Shown in pieces: positions 18,602 through 28,316 of a stretch of DNA of 64,000 bases. The translations under genes were made by a program, and so were the position numbers. Each line of letters opens with the position of its first letter. Positions within the stretch are counted from its first letter, which is position 1. The stretch covers positions 118,639 to 182,638 of the forward strand of contig NZ_JAUNDY010000001.1 of the NCBI RefSeq assembly GCF_030525845.1, given 5' to 3'. The stretch comes from Moraxella sp. (lineage in GTDB: Bacteria > Pseudomonadota > Gammaproteobacteria > Pseudomonadales > Moraxellaceae). Below the pieces are notes generated by a model. That model did no database searches and was not told the origin of the DNA. It saw only the letters and a list, made by a program, of their open reading frames with translations.

Positions 18602-19419
18602 ATGAATCAGTTGTTGGTGTCGGTTATTATTCCATGTTTTAATGCCTCGGAGTATGTGGTGGAGACGGCTAGATAGCGTGGCAAATCAGACCTATAAAAA
18701 CATTGAGGTAATTGCCATTGATGATGGCTCTACTGATGATAAATTGGATATTTTATATGGCTATCAAAAAAAACATGCCAACGCTGACGGTAATTAGTCA
18801 GCCTAATACTTACTGTGTCATTGCTCGTCAAAACGCCATTGCTCATGCCAAAGGAGGTTATTTGGTGTGTTTGGATAGTGATGATAAACTTCATCCAAAT
18901 TACATAGAAAAATGTGTCAATCTTGCCCAAAAAGATGATTTGGATATTATCTATGCAGATGCACAGTATTTTGATGCGATTGATAAAAAGTGAGATTTAC
19001 CAGAATTTAAACTACCTGATTTTTTACATTGTAACTGCATTTATATTACAGCCATGATTAAAAAATCAACTTTTGACAAAGTGGGTGGATTTGATATAAA
19101 TTTAACTCACTTTGAGGATTGGGATTTGTTTATTTCTATCATAAAAAATGGCGGAAGGGTTGGTAAGATAAATGAGGTTTTATTCTTTTATAGGCAACGA
19201 AAAAATAACTCATCAATAACCAATCTTGCAGATGATGAAAAGCTATCTAGCAATGTTTTAAAAATATATCTAAAACATTATGATTTCTATATGAAAAACA
19301 ATATTTATTTTCACAAAATGCTATTTAGGGATTTTCTAAAAATAGACCAAAATGAATCGTCAGACGATAAAACAAGCCATAAATCTTGGTTTGGTCAATT
19401 AAAACATTTCCTATCATAG
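18602..19419 (+). pseudogene. Broken GT2-family glycosyltransferase
   Basis: The joined reading frames give a GT2 enzyme: LLVSVIIPCFNASEYVVET, then SVANQTYKNIEVIAIDDGSTDD, then ISQPNTYCVIARQNAIAHAKGGYLVCLDSDDKLHPN, then MIKKSTFDKVGGFD and a helical C-terminus. Three lesions split it: a frameshift near 18671, where two bases appear lost; a second frameshift at or near the A8 run at 18766-18773; and an in-frame TGA at 18991, where Trp would be expected. Promoter and ribosome binding site still look intact, so the decay seems recent. With three lesions, simple phase variation is unlikely unless some are sequencing errors in A-rich DNA. Confidence 0.85.
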
Positions 19420-19432
19420 AGATAAATTAACT

Positions 19433-20323
19433 ATGAAACTATCCATATTGATTGTTAATTATAATACAGAGAAATTTATCTGTGATTTATTGCTAAGTTT
19501 GGAAAATCAAACTTTTCATAAGTCTGATTATGAGATTATCATTGTAAATAACATCCAAAATTCAAAACTTGATGAGATGATAAAAAACCATTGTTTTGAA
19601 GATAAGTTTAATTTGCGTATTATTAATAGCGATGATAATATTGGATTTGGGCGTGCGATGAATTTGGGTTTTAGATGTGCCAAAGGAGAGCATGTTTTGC
19701 TAATGAATCCAGACATTAAAATGCGTCAAGATGATTATTTGCAAAATTTATTAAATTTCGCCCATAAAAATAATAATTATGGCATTATTTCAACAAGAGT
19801 GCTTGATGACAACAATAATGACACCTCCACATATTATAGTTATGAATTTGGTCAAACTTTGGGGTTTGATGGTCAAATTTGTTGGTTTCAGGGTTCGTTG
19901 TTATTAATTCGCCATGAGATTTTTAAGCAGTTGGATGGATTTGATGATGACTTTTTTATGTATTGCGAAGATGTAGATTTGTGCCTAAGAGTCAAAAAGT
20001 TAGGTCTTGATTTATTGAAAAATGATGATTTGGAAGTATATCATTTTGGTGGTGCAAGTGAGCCAAACCATAATTATGATTATTACCTTAGATACTATAA
20101 ATCCAGATTTCTTTTTGCAAAAAAACATTATCAAGACGATATTTTTGCTGATTTGATTGATAAATTTTATCAAAAAACACGAAGTCGCATTGTTTTTTAT
20201 CAGATTTTGTCATTAATGTTTAAAAAATATCAGAGGCATTATCTAAAAAATAAAGTAACCTATGATATTTGCCATAAAATCAAACAACAAGGTACGAATT
20301 GGTTGGTTTACTCTCCAAACTAA
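19433..20323 (+). CDS. GT2 glycosyltransferase, rhamnosyltransferase-like
   Basis: 296 aa GT2 enzyme of the WbbL/RfbF-like type: LSILIVNYNTEKFICDLL, NIGFGRAMNLGFRCAKGEHVLLMNPDI, then WFQGSLLLIRHEIFKQLDGFDDDFFMYCEDVDLCLRVKKLG, where the FMYCEDVDLC box is characteristic. Known members often use dTDP-L-rhamnose, and the rml genes are nearby, so rhamnosyl transfer is a fair guess but not shown. It lies 13 bases after the pseudogene and 18 before the next transferase. Base composition is clearly AT-richer than the housekeeping genes. Confidence 0.82.
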   Translation: MKLSILIVNYNTEKFICDLLLSLENQTFHKSDYEIIIVNNIQNSKLDEMIKNHCFEDKFNLRIINSDDNIGFGRAMNLGFRCAKGEHVLLMNPDIKMRQDDYLQNLLNFAHKNNNYGIISTRVLDDNNNDTSTYYSYEFGQTLGFDGQICWFQGSLLLIRHEIFKQLDGFDDDFFMYCEDVDLCLRVKKLGLDLLKNDDLEVYHFGGASEPNHNYDYYLRYYKSRFLFAKKHYQDDIFADLIDKFYQKTRSRIVFYQILSLMFKKYQRHYLKNKVTYDICHKIKQQGTNWLVYSPN

Positions 20324-20341
20324 ATAGTAAAGGTGGATTTA

Positions 20342-21331
20342 ATGAAAATTTTACATGTCTTATTAACTCGTATGCCCATTCCGCCTGTCAAATACGGTGG
20401 GACAGAGCGTGTGCTTTGGGCGTTATATCAAGGTCAGACCCAGTTGGGTCATGATGTGCGTTTTTTGTTAAAAGAAAATGCCAATAATTCGCCTTATGTG
20501 CAAGTTTATGATGCCAATAAACCATTGCATGAACAGATTGATGATTGGGCGGATATTGTGCATTTTCATTTTCCTTATGAGGGCGAATTGCATAAGCCTT
20601 TTGTATGTACCGAGCATAGTAATTGCGAAACAGAAAAAGAGTTCCCCATTAATACCATTTATTTGTCATCGAAACACGCCGAGAATAATAATGCCGTGTG
20701 TTATGTGCATAATGGTTTATATTGGGCGGATTATGGCGAACCAAATTTGACAAATCCACAAAATTATGTGCATTTTTTGGCAAAAGCATCTTGGCGAGTA
20801 AAAAACTTACAAGGTACGGTAAGAATTGCTCGAAATGCTAATATGTCTTTGCGTGTTTTAGGTGGTCATCGTTTTAATATTCGCCGAAATCCTTATTTTT
20901 ATTTATCACCAAAGCTTAAATTTCATGGCATGGTGGGAGGCGAAACCAAAAATAAATTGATTGCCAATTCAAGGGGTTTGATATTTCCTGTATTATGGCA
21001 TGAACCTTTTGGTTTGGCGGTTACAGAAAGTTTATATTTGGGTTGCCCTGTTTTTGCTTCGCCTTTTGGCTCTTTGCCTGACATTATCAGTCAAGAGAAT
21101 TTGGGCGTGCTATCGGACAGCTATGAAGTATTAACCGAAGCGGTTAGAAACATTGATAGATTTGATAGACAAGCTTGTCATGAACATGCCAAAAATCATT
21201 TTAGTCATCTCTCCATGTCAAGGGCATATATTGAATGCTATGAAAAAGTATTGGCGGGCGAGAATCTCAATCCCGCCAAGCCACGTTCAAAAGCAAATAT
21301 CAAAGCCAAATTAAGCATGATTGATGAATAG
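20342..21331 (+). CDS. GT4-family glycosyltransferase
   Basis: 329 aa GT-B enzyme. The N-terminal domain has PPVKYGGTERVLWALYQGQTQLGHDV (GGTE acceptor loop). The C-terminal domain has HEPFGLAVTESLYLGCPVFASPFGSLPDII with the E-x7-E retaining GT4 signature. I chose the ATG behind AAAGGTGG rather than a GTG three codons upstream. It ends only six bases from the convergent GT25 gene. Probably adds a sugar to LOS or a rhamnose-containing glycan. Confidence 0.85.
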   Translation: MKILHVLLTRMPIPPVKYGGTERVLWALYQGQTQLGHDVRFLLKENANNSPYVQVYDANKPLHEQIDDWADIVHFHFPYEGELHKPFVCTEHSNCETEKEFPINTIYLSSKHAENNNAVCYVHNGLYWADYGEPNLTNPQNYVHFLAKASWRVKNLQGTVRIARNANMSLRVLGGHRFNIRRNPYFYLSPKLKFHGMVGGETKNKLIANSRGLIFPVLWHEPFGLAVTESLYLGCPVFASPFGSLPDIISQENLGVLSDSYEVLTEAVRNIDRFDRQACHEHAKNHFSHLSMSRAYIECYEKVLAGENLNPAKPRSKANIKAKLSMIDE

Positions 21332-21336
21332 ATTTC

Positions 21337-22113
21337 CTATTGAAATGATATGATTTTATAAAAGGTGCGTTTGCCAATACTGCGATGTAGTCTTTGAAAG
21401 ATTTTTTTAATCTTAATAAAGAAGCCATCGTTGTTTTGGTAAATAAAATCATTTTTTTGTCGTTCGCTGTCCAATTGACTGGGTAGATTTTGCGGTTTTA
21501 TTCTGTCAGCTTGGATAGCCAACGCTGGTGTTAGTTGGTAGGTATTTAATTCTTTTAATAACGCCCCAAAAATAACATGGTCAATGGCAAAAATATAATC
21601 GTTGGGTAGGGACTTTATGTAATCTATTGCTTTTTTTGCACAATGTTGATTGATAATATAAGCCGCTGCTCCAACATGAGTGCTTTTAAGTATTTTTAAT
21701 TGACGCTCAAAAACATCAATGCCATTATTACCCAAATGCACCAGCTCTTTCCATGTTTCTAATTTAATGATATCAAAATCAATATCCTGCACCCATGTAT
21801 CATTATTTAAAAACAAATGAGCATTTTCCCCCAAATAGACATCATCTTCAAATATTGCCAGATATTTAATGTCTTCATCAAGCATTTTTCGCCAAAGACA
21901 AACGTGGCTTAAAAAACATGCTTTTTCTCCATTGGATAGACGTTGATTTTGTGTCAAATTAATACCAAGTTTTTGGCAAGTAACCCCAATTAAATCAGGT
22001 GTAATCGCATCAAAAAACTCAAAAGAAATGTCTTGCTTGCCAAATTCGTTTTTGATATGCTGACGGCGGTCATGTGCAGTGCTTAGGCTGATGACGTGGT
22101 TTTGTAATTTCAT
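21337..22113 (-). CDS. Glycosyltransferase family 25 (LOS biosynthesis)
   Basis: 258 aa. NHVISLSTAHDRRQHIKNEFGKQDISFEFFDAI, LSNGEKACFLSHVCLWRKML and the metal-site-like LAIFEDDVYL are the classic GT25 blocks found in LOS galactosyltransferases of Neisseria, Haemophilus and Moraxella. The chosen ATG has GGAAAG seven bases upstream and overlaps the Rpn-like gene by 4 bases; a longer start MERIVM is possible. The ISFQ C-terminus is preceded by a basic helix that may bind the membrane. Confidence 0.87.
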   Translation of the reverse strand: MKLQNHVISLSTAHDRRQHIKNEFGKQDISFEFFDAITPDLIGVTCQKLGINLTQNQRLSNGEKACFLSHVCLWRKMLDEDIKYLAIFEDDVYLGENAHLFLNNDTWVQDIDFDIIKLETWKELVHLGNNGIDVFERQLKILKSTHVGAAAYIINQHCAKKAIDYIKSLPNDYIFAIDHVIFGALLKELNTYQLTPALAIQADRIKPQNLPSQLDSERQKNDFIYQNNDGFFIKIKKIFQRLHRSIGKRTFYKIISFQ

Positions 22114-23042
22114 GACAATTCTTTCCATTCATCGATGGTTGAAGAAAGTATTTGGCGAATTTGTTCGTCATTCATGCCATTTGTTTTGAGATTGGTAATA
22201 ATCAAGCGTTTTGCTTGTTTTTCTCCTTGTTCAATACCCAATTGCTTACCTTGTTCAATACCTAACTCAATGCCAATTATTTTGCCTTCTTCTAAACCGA
22301 TTTTTTTGCCCTCTGCCACATAAGTATCGATGGCAGACATAAAATCCCAGTAATTTTTTAAGCTGTGCATGTAGTTGTAATGATCGGCATCATTTAAGTT
22401 AGCGACTTCTGCTCTTATAAAAGCATCATGGAAAACAATACTATCCTTAAAAATCAAAGGAATATTTTGTAGCTCTTCTAGGTTTTTAATAAAAAATAGC
22501 CATTTGTCTAATTGTGTTTTAAGTTCATGCTCTTTTTTATTAAAATTAGGCATTTCCAAATAGATAAAAGTTAATTTATCATAAAAAACTCGGTTATTTT
22601 GGTTTTTTAATTGCACGGTATGTACGACTTCTCGGCTTTCTTCAAGTGTCTTGTCCGTATCATCAAATGTAAAATCCAAAATAGAAATACAATAAATGGC
22701 TTCTAATTTATAATTCCAGCCATTGCCTTTTTGGGTTTGTTCACGAATTGGAAATGTGGTGTAAAATAAAGTACGTTCTTTAAAGTAGCGTTGTTTAACA
22801 CGTTGTAATTCAACAATGAATTTTTCGCCTGTAATACTTTCGCAATAAATATCATAAACTGCCTTTCGGTCATCATCATTGATGCCAAGTTGTTCGTTGT
22901 TTTTAAAATTTAATTGGGCAATTTGATGATGTGTAGGAAGCATTGAGTTTAAAAAATCAATCAACAATGGCTTGCTTGCCTCTTCGCCAAATAATTTTTT
23001 AAAACCAAAATCAGTATAGGGATTTAAAAAACGACCTTTCAT
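22110..23042 (-). CDS. Rpn-family PD-(D/E)XK nuclease-like protein
   Basis: 310 aa of the recombination-promoting nuclease/putative transposase group (PDDEXK_2). It begins with the family hallmark FLNPYTDFGFKKLFGEEASKPLLIDFLN. The active-site residues are visible as Asp64 in VYDIYC and Glu78-x-Gln80 in IVELQ. The C-terminus carries Gly/Glu/Lys repeats (EGKKIGLEEGKIIGIELG and similar), also typical. Rpn proteins are DNA endonucleases; some act in phage defence or with small internal products. It sits inside the LOS operon, overlapping its neighbours, which hints at insertion of a mobile cargo gene. Confidence 0.85.
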   Translation of the reverse strand: MKGRFLNPYTDFGFKKLFGEEASKPLLIDFLNSMLPTHHQIAQLNFKNNEQLGINDDDRKAVYDIYCESITGEKFIVELQRVKQRYFKERTLFYTTFPIREQTQKGNGWNYKLEAIYCISILDFTFDDTDKTLEESREVVHTVQLKNQNNRVFYDKLTFIYLEMPNFNKKEHELKTQLDKWLFFIKNLEELQNIPLIFKDSIVFHDAFIRAEVANLNDADHYNYMHSLKNYWDFMSAIDTYVAEGKKIGLEEGKIIGIELGIEQGKQLGIEQGEKQAKRLIITNLKTNGMNDEQIRQILSSTIDEWKELS

Positions 23043-24629
23043 TTATTTCTCCTGATTCATTTGCCAAAGCATGATGTATTTATCCATGGTATAGCCCAGC
23101 GAGGCAAATGCCAATATATAACCATATGCTCCGCCCATAAAATCCGCTCGAATGACATATTCTCGAATGAATGAAAACCAAGACCGCAATAACATGCCAA
23201 ATAAACTTATTTTTTTGCCTTTTTGATGTTTTTCACTTGCCCAATCGTGGCTGTATCTGATGTTTTTTAATAAAAAATGGTGCAAATCATCATTGGTGAT
23301 GTGGGGTAAATAGCCATCTAATGTGTGGCTGGGCTTACCTTTTTGGTCTAAGGATTCATGCACTTGTAAATCTGAATATCTGAAATCTTGATTGCTATAA
23401 AGACGTGCTAATTTATCTGTATACCATTTTCTTGGTTGGACTTCTACGCCACAAAAAGTATTGACGCGTGCGATATTAAATACTTTATCTGTCTGCAATG
23501 GCTCTTTTAAGACGTCAACAATCGCTTGTCTTAATGGTTGCTCCAAACGCTCATCAGCGTCCAATACCAATACATAATCTGATGTGGCATAAGATTGGGC
23601 TAATTGTCGTTGCTTGCCAAAACCTTGCCAATCGGTATTGACATACCATTTTGCTCCGTATTGCTCGGCAATTTCTTGGGTGTTGTCGGTGCTCCCGCTG
23701 TCCAAAATAATAATCTCATCAACAATATCATGCACGGTGTCTAGACAGGCTTTTAAATGTTTGGATTCATTTTTGCAAATCATAACCAAAGACAGCGTGC
23801 TTTTTTTATTTGACACATCAATAGGATTTAATTGTTTTGTCATTTGGGTGGATTTTAAAAAAGCATTTTCGGCTTGGTTGTGTGTCAAATCATAAAGGCA
23901 GGCATATTTATTAAAAGTATACTGGGTAAATAATAAAGAATAAATAAGTCCATATTTCCCTTGTAAAAAACGTCCATCGATAAGATATTGTTTAAAGAAC
24001 GCCCAAAAAGGATTTAACAATACCTTATAAAATTTACCTTTTTTGCCTTGGTTGTGGCGGTCGTCTGCCCACGCTTTGGCGTATTCTAGACGTTTACTTA
24101 GCCAAAACAATGGCGTATCTGCGGTATGATGACGTAAAAACCCTTGCAAATGTTCGGTTTTTGCATCATTTAATACTACTGATTCGTGGACAAGATTATT
24201 ATCGTATTGAAAATGTTTTGGATATAATCGCCAATGGGCTTTAATTGCCCAGTGTTTATTATCAATTTCATGACCAAAAACACAGTCAATACGCTTAATG
24301 CCATAAACTGTATTATTTGGTTTGGTGTTTTTAATATTTAAAATACTTTGTTTTAATTCGGAAGTAATTTCTTCATCAGCGTCCAATGCCAATATCCAAT
24401 CGCCTGTGGCATAAGATTGAGCGAGTTGGCGTTGTTTGCCGAAGCCTTGCCAGTCGGTATTAACAAACCATTTGGCGTTGCATTGCTCGGCAATTTCACG
24501 ACTATTATCGGTGCTACCACTGTCCAAAATAATAATTTCATCCGCCAAACCATCTAGGGCAGGCAAAGAAATCTTTAAATTTTTGGCTTCGTTTTTGATA
24601 ATCATTACAACGGATAATGAATAACTCAT
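23043..24629 (-). CDS. Two-domain GT2 LOS glucosyltransferase, Lgt3-like
   Basis: 528 aa made of two consecutive GT2 domains of the WaaE/LgtF type. Domain 1 (about residues 1-260) and domain 2 (about 276-528) each contain SL-x-VMI-x-KNE, DEIIILDSGSTDN, NTDWQGFGKQRQLAQSYAT and LDADE, then a similar C-terminal region (HLQGFLRHHT versus TLDGYLPHIT). Moraxella catarrhalis Lgt3 is a glucosyltransferase known to carry two such domains and adds branch glucoses to the LOS core; this gene looks like its counterpart. Its start overlaps the upstream stop in an ATGA. A DNA stretch of about 170 bases is nearly repeated between the domains. Confidence 0.85.
   Translation of the reverse strand: MSYSLSVVMIIKNEAKNLKISLPALDGLADEIIILDSGSTDNSREIAEQCNAKWFVNTDWQGFGKQRQLAQSYATGDWILALDADEEITSELKQSILNIKNTKPNNTVYGIKRIDCVFGHEIDNKHWAIKAHWRLYPKHFQYDNNLVHESVVLNDAKTEHLQGFLRHHTADTPLFWLSKRLEYAKAWADDRHNQGKKGKFYKVLLNPFWAFFKQYLIDGRFLQGKYGLIYSLLFTQYTFNKYACLYDLTHNQAENAFLKSTQMTKQLNPIDVSNKKSTLSLVMICKNESKHLKACLDTVHDIVDEIIILDSGSTDNTQEIAEQYGAKWYVNTDWQGFGKQRQLAQSYATSDYVLVLDADERLEQPLRQAIVDVLKEPLQTDKVFNIARVNTFCGVEVQPRKWYTDKLARLYSNQDFRYSDLQVHESLDQKGKPSHTLDGYLPHITNDDLHHFLLKNIRYSHDWASEKHQKGKKISLFGMLLRSWFSFIREYVIRADFMGGAYGYILAFASLGYTMDKYIMLWQMNQEK
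23551..24542 (-). repeat. Internal duplication within the Lgt3-like gene
   Basis: The stretch 23551-23720 and the stretch 24373-24542 are highly similar at DNA level with a constant in-frame offset of 822 bases (274 codons). Each encodes the DSGSTDN to LDADE part of one GT2 domain. Synonymous positions are also often conserved, suggesting recent duplication or gene conversion. Confidence 0.75.
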
Positions 24630-25384
24630 CTCCAATGCTCCACAATCCACTTTGTCGGCAATACCTTACGATACCATTTTCCACTTCTACCGACAATTGC
24701 GTCAGGCGGATTAACTTCGCCGTGAAAAATCACCATTTTGGCAGTTTTTGGCAGTATTGGTGCTTTAAAAAAACTCATTGGAAAAGGTTGAACGCATTGA
24801 TATTTAAAGCTCACGCACCACGAACTGTCCCAATATTCCAAATGATGATGTTCCCTTAAATAATTGGACAAAAACGCCTGTTCGTGACGGACTTCACTTC
24901 GTACTTTTTCAAAATTTTGTTCAAAATAATTAAGTAAATTCGGATAAGTATTTTGCCCCACTTTGAAGCGATATACCGAGCTATTACCCACCATTCGCCA
25001 CGGCTTTTTCCAATCACGAATAATCATCACGCTATCATCATGATTTGCCTTGTGAGTAAAAAAGCAATCAATATTATCTGTAATGACAATGTCAATGTCT
25101 AAAAACAATGCCGTACCCTTTAAATCGTACAATTCTGGCTTAAAGGTCGTGAGTTTTTTCCAGCCCCGTTCTGGAATATTATCAGGTAAATTTAATGCAG
25201 GAATGGGATAACATTTCACATTTTCATCAATGCCTGCCTTATCATCAGTTAGACACACCATTTGAAAGGGGAGCGTACAATGGCGTTTGACCATATTATA
25301 TAGGCGATTGACATAGTCCGCCCCATATTTAGTGCCCCATTTCATACAAATGACATAGCGGTTTTCGTTATTAGGGTCAGTCAT
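24626..25384 (-). CDS. LOS glycosyltransferase-like protein with DxD motif
   Basis: 252 aa. VICMKWGTKYGADYVNRLYNMVKRH at the start and GTALFLDIDIVITDNIDCFF with a DID (DxD) metal motif in the middle point to a GT-A, GT8-like transferase. HEQAFLSNYLRE and VIFHGEVNPPDAI near the end fit that fold. I took the ATG with GGAGA six bases upstream; the open frame extends further but overlaps the upstream acyltransferase. It overlaps that gene by 8 bases and the Lgt3-like gene by 4, so all are tightly coupled. Confidence 0.75.
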   Translation of the reverse strand: MTDPNNENRYVICMKWGTKYGADYVNRLYNMVKRHCTLPFQMVCLTDDKAGIDENVKCYPIPALNLPDNIPERGWKKLTTFKPELYDLKGTALFLDIDIVITDNIDCFFTHKANHDDSVMIIRDWKKPWRMVGNSSVYRFKVGQNTYPNLLNYFEQNFEKVRSEVRHEQAFLSNYLREHHHLEYWDSSWCVSFKYQCVQPFPMSFFKAPILPKTAKMVIFHGEVNPPDAIVGRSGKWYRKVLPTKWIVEHWR

Positions 25385-26297
25385 TATTATTCTCCATTTC
25401 CAAACGCTTGTGATAAATGGTCTTAAAATCCAATAAATATAAATTCTCGGCAATGGGCGTATATTTAAATCGCCGATAGCCCCACATATAATGGGTAAAA
25501 TGAGCGTTTATCATTGTTTCCATGCTGCGATTGAGAGCGATGGTGGAGATGATGGGGTCTTTATTATACAATTTTTCATCGTTTAAATCATAACAATAAA
25601 TATGAAAGCCGTCTTTTTCTTTGATGCACGCAAGTCCAACCAAAGCACAATTTGTTTTGCTGATGAGTTTGGGGGCAAGCGTCCCTGTCAGAGTAGGTAC
25701 ATCAAAAAAAGGCACAATTTCTCCGCCATGCCTATCAGGAACATGGTCTGGTAAAATCACGCTACAACCACCGCCTTTTAGGGCTTTAAAAATGGCTTTG
25801 ACCCCTGTGGTATCTGTTGGCACCAGTGTGGCATTGAGTTTTTCTCGCCCTTGTCGAACCAGTATGTCCATGTCGGCATTGCCTGTGGGCTTGTACATGA
25901 TGGTTAGGGGCTTGTGTTTGGCAACCCACGCATTCATCATCTCCCATGTGCCAATATGGGGAGCGATGATGAGTAGTCCATTGGGATTGTCCAGTGCTTT
26001 TTTTAAAATTTCATAATGATGAACGTGCTTGATTTGGTTGATTGACCATGCTGGTGGCATGACCCAACATTTGGCACTATCGACTGTACTGATGAGTTGA
26101 TTGGTAATGCTTTTTTTGGCTAAGTTTTGTCTTTCGCTGTCGCTAAGTGTTGGGCGAACAAGCATGATATTGATGTTGGTACTACGGTACAGGCTGTTAT
26201 TTTTAAATAAGCACAAAAAGAATGCGACAAATTGTGCCAACAGCGACAATATCGACATTGGCACAATTTTTAATAATAAAAAAAGAATATGGTACAT
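25377..26297 (-). CDS. Lipid A late acyltransferase family (LpxL/LpxX-like)
   Basis: 306 aa of the HtrB/LpxL lysophospholipid acyltransferase family. An N-terminal hydrophobic helix (ILSLLAQFVAFFLCLF) is followed by the catalytic HIGTWE (His-x4-Glu) and by SVILPDHVPDRHGGEIVPFFDVPTLTGT, a hallmark of the group. It would add a secondary acyl chain to Kdo-lipid A at the inner membrane. Which chain, and whether it corresponds to lpxL or lpxX of Moraxella, cannot be told from the sequence. The gene starts 19 bases after the aspS stop; no clear ribosome binding site was seen. Confidence 0.88.
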   Translation of the reverse strand: MYHILFLLLKIVPMSILSLLAQFVAFFLCLFKNNSLYRSTNINIMLVRPTLSDSERQNLAKKSITNQLISTVDSAKCWVMPPAWSINQIKHVHHYEILKKALDNPNGLLIIAPHIGTWEMMNAWVAKHKPLTIMYKPTGNADMDILVRQGREKLNATLVPTDTTGVKAIFKALKGGGCSVILPDHVPDRHGGEIVPFFDVPTLTGTLAPKLISKTNCALVGLACIKEKDGFHIYCYDLNDEKLYNKDPIISTIALNRSMETMINAHFTHYMWGYRRFKYTPIAENLYLLDFKTIYHKRLEMENNND

Positions 26298-26316
26298 CAA
26301 TTAAAGGATTGATTTG

Positions 26317-28116
26317 TCAGTCTTTTTTCTCTTTTTCACGCACACGAATTCCCAGCTCACGCAGTTGCTTGGCGTCCACTTCGGCAGGGGCTTGGGTCAA
26401 TGGGCATTCTGCGGTTTTGGTTTTTGGGAAGGCAATCACATCACGGATTGAGCTTGCTCCTGTCATGAGCATAATCAGACGGTCAAGACCAAACGCCAAA
26501 CCACCGTGTGGCGGAGCACCGTATTTCAACGCATTTAGTAAGAATGAGAATTTCTCTTCGGCTTCTGCTTCATCAATGCCTAATGCTTCAAAGACCGCTT
26601 TTTGCATTTCTAGGGTGTTGATACGAAGTGAACCACCACCAATTTCTGTGCCATTTAGCACCATATCATAAGCGATGGATAGGGCGGTTTCTGGGCTGTT
26701 TTTCATTTCTTCGACCGTGCCTTTGGGGCGAGTGAATGGGTGATGAACAGATGTCCACTTACCGTCATCGGTTTCTTCAAACATTGGGAAATCGACCACC
26801 CATAGCGGAGCCCATTCGTAAGTCAGCAGATTTAGGTCATGACCGATTTTGACACGAAGTGCCCCCATCGCATCATTGACGACTTTGGCTTTGTCTGCCC
26901 CAAAGAAAATCAAATCGCCGTTTTGGGCCCCTGTACGCTTGATAAGCTCAACAAGTACCTCATCGGTCATATTTTTGATGATGGGCGATTGTAGTCCGCT
27001 TTCTTTATCTACGCCGTTGTTGATGTTGGAGATGTCATTGACTTTAATATAAGCCAAGCCTTTTGCTCCATAAATACCAACAAATTTGGTGTATTCATCG
27101 ATTTGTTTACGGCTGATTTCGCCACCTTTTGGAATGCGTAGGGCAACCACTCGTCCTTTGGGGTCTTGTGCTGGCGTTGAGAATACTTTAAATTCAACCG
27201 ATTGCATGATGTCGGCAACATCAACAAGCTTTAATGGGATACGCAAATCTGGCTTGTCAGAGGCATAATCACGCATTGCTTCGCTATATGGCATGCGGAT
27301 AAATTTGTCAAATTTCACGCCGAGTAGCTCATCAAACAGCTTAACTGTCATACCTTCCATCAAGTCCATGATGTCATTGTCATCAAGGAATGAAGTCTCA
27401 ACGTCAATCTGGGTAAATTCTGGCTGACGGTCGGCACGCAAGTCCTCATCACGGAAACACTTGGCGATTTGATAATAACGGTCAACCCCACCCACCATGA
27501 GCAGTTGTTTAAATAGCTGTGGCGATTGGGGTAGGGCATAAAACTCGCCATTGGACACACGGCTTGGTACAAGATAATCTCTTGCTCCTTCGGGGGTGGC
27601 ACGAGTTAGGATTGGCGTTTCTACGTCCAAAAAGCCATGCTCGTCTAGGTAGTTACGGATAAGGCTCGTTACTTTTGAGCGAAAACGCAAGCGGTCAAGC
27701 ATCTCTGGACGGCGAATGTCAAGGAAGCGGTATTTTAGACGAAGCTCCTCTGAAACATTGGTAAAGTCATCGTTTAGGGGGAATGGTGGCGTCTCTGAGG
27801 TGGCAAGTGTCTCAATTTCTTTGGCAAGAAGCTCAATTTGACCGCTTTTCATGTTGGGGTTTTCGGTGCCTTCATAACGGCGACGTACACGACCTGTGAT
27901 TTTTAGGATATATTCTGGGCGAGCCTTGTCAGCGGTGGCAAAGGCTTCTGGAGTATCAGGGTCAATGACAACCTGCAAAAGCCCATCACGGTCTCTCATG
28001 TCTAGGAAAATTACCCCACCATGGTCTCGTCTGCGGTGTACCCAGCCGACAACGGTGATGGTTTGGTCGATGTAGTTTTCGGTAACGCTACCGCAATATT
28101 CTGTACGCACAGCCAT
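26317..28116 (-). CDS. aspS: Aspartyl-tRNA synthetase
   Basis: Class II aminoacyl-tRNA synthetase that charges tRNA with Asp (possibly also tRNA-Asn in bacteria lacking AsnRS). Shown by the N-terminal OB-fold ([26 protein letters not shown]), motif 2 region [20 protein letters not shown], the bacterial GAD insert domain and motif 3 [15 protein letters not shown]. The 599-aa length is standard. AAGG lies seven bases before the ATG. It heads the operon that runs into the acyltransferase and LOS genes. Confidence 0.98.
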   Translation of the reverse strand: MAVRTEYCGSVTENYIDQTITVVGWVHRRRDHGGVIFLDMRDRDGLLQVVIDPDTPEAFATADKARPEYILKITGRVRRRYEGTENPNMKSGQIELLAKEIETLATSETPPFPLNDDFTNVSEELRLKYRFLDIRRPEMLDRLRFRSKVTSLIRNYLDEHGFLDVETPILTRATPEGARDYLVPSRVSNGEFYALPQSPQLFKQLLMVGGVDRYYQIAKCFRDEDLRADRQPEFTQIDVETSFLDDNDIMDLMEGMTVKLFDELLGVKFDKFIRMPYSEAMRDYASDKPDLRIPLKLVDVADIMQSVEFKVFSTPAQDPKGRVVALRIPKGGEISRKQIDEYTKFVGIYGAKGLAYIKVNDISNINNGVDKESGLQSPIIKNMTDEVLVELIKRTGAQNGDLIFFGADKAKVVNDAMGALRVKIGHDLNLLTYEWAPLWVVDFPMFEETDDGKWTSVHHPFTRPKGTVEEMKNSPETALSIAYDMVLNGTEIGGGSLRINTLEMQKAVFEALGIDEAEAEEKFSFLLNALKYGAPPHGGLAFGLDRLIMLMTGASSIRDVIAFPKTKTAECPLTQAPAEVDAKQLRELGIRVREKEKKD

Positions 28117-28316
28117 AATTTTGCCTTAATAATAAAAATCTCTAAACTCAATATTATGCCTTGTAATGATAAAACGCGCAAGATGTTTGATAACTTTTTT
28201 GTCAGTTTTTTGTGGAATTTTGATTTTATAAATAGTCAAAATGAGCGTGATGTGATAGGATTAGCTTTTTAAATCAGTTTTGTTTTGATGATTAACACTG
28301 GGAAAACTACGCACGC

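Noticed and set aside
18766..18773. A8 run in the broken glycosyltransferase as a phase-variation switch
   Set aside because: The gene has another frameshift and a nonsense codon, so changing the A run alone would not restore it.
22230..22330. Repeated Gly/Glu/Lys codons in the Rpn-like gene, at first taken for a tandem DNA repeat
   Set aside because: The units vary in length and sequence and such C-terminal repeats are normal in the Rpn family.
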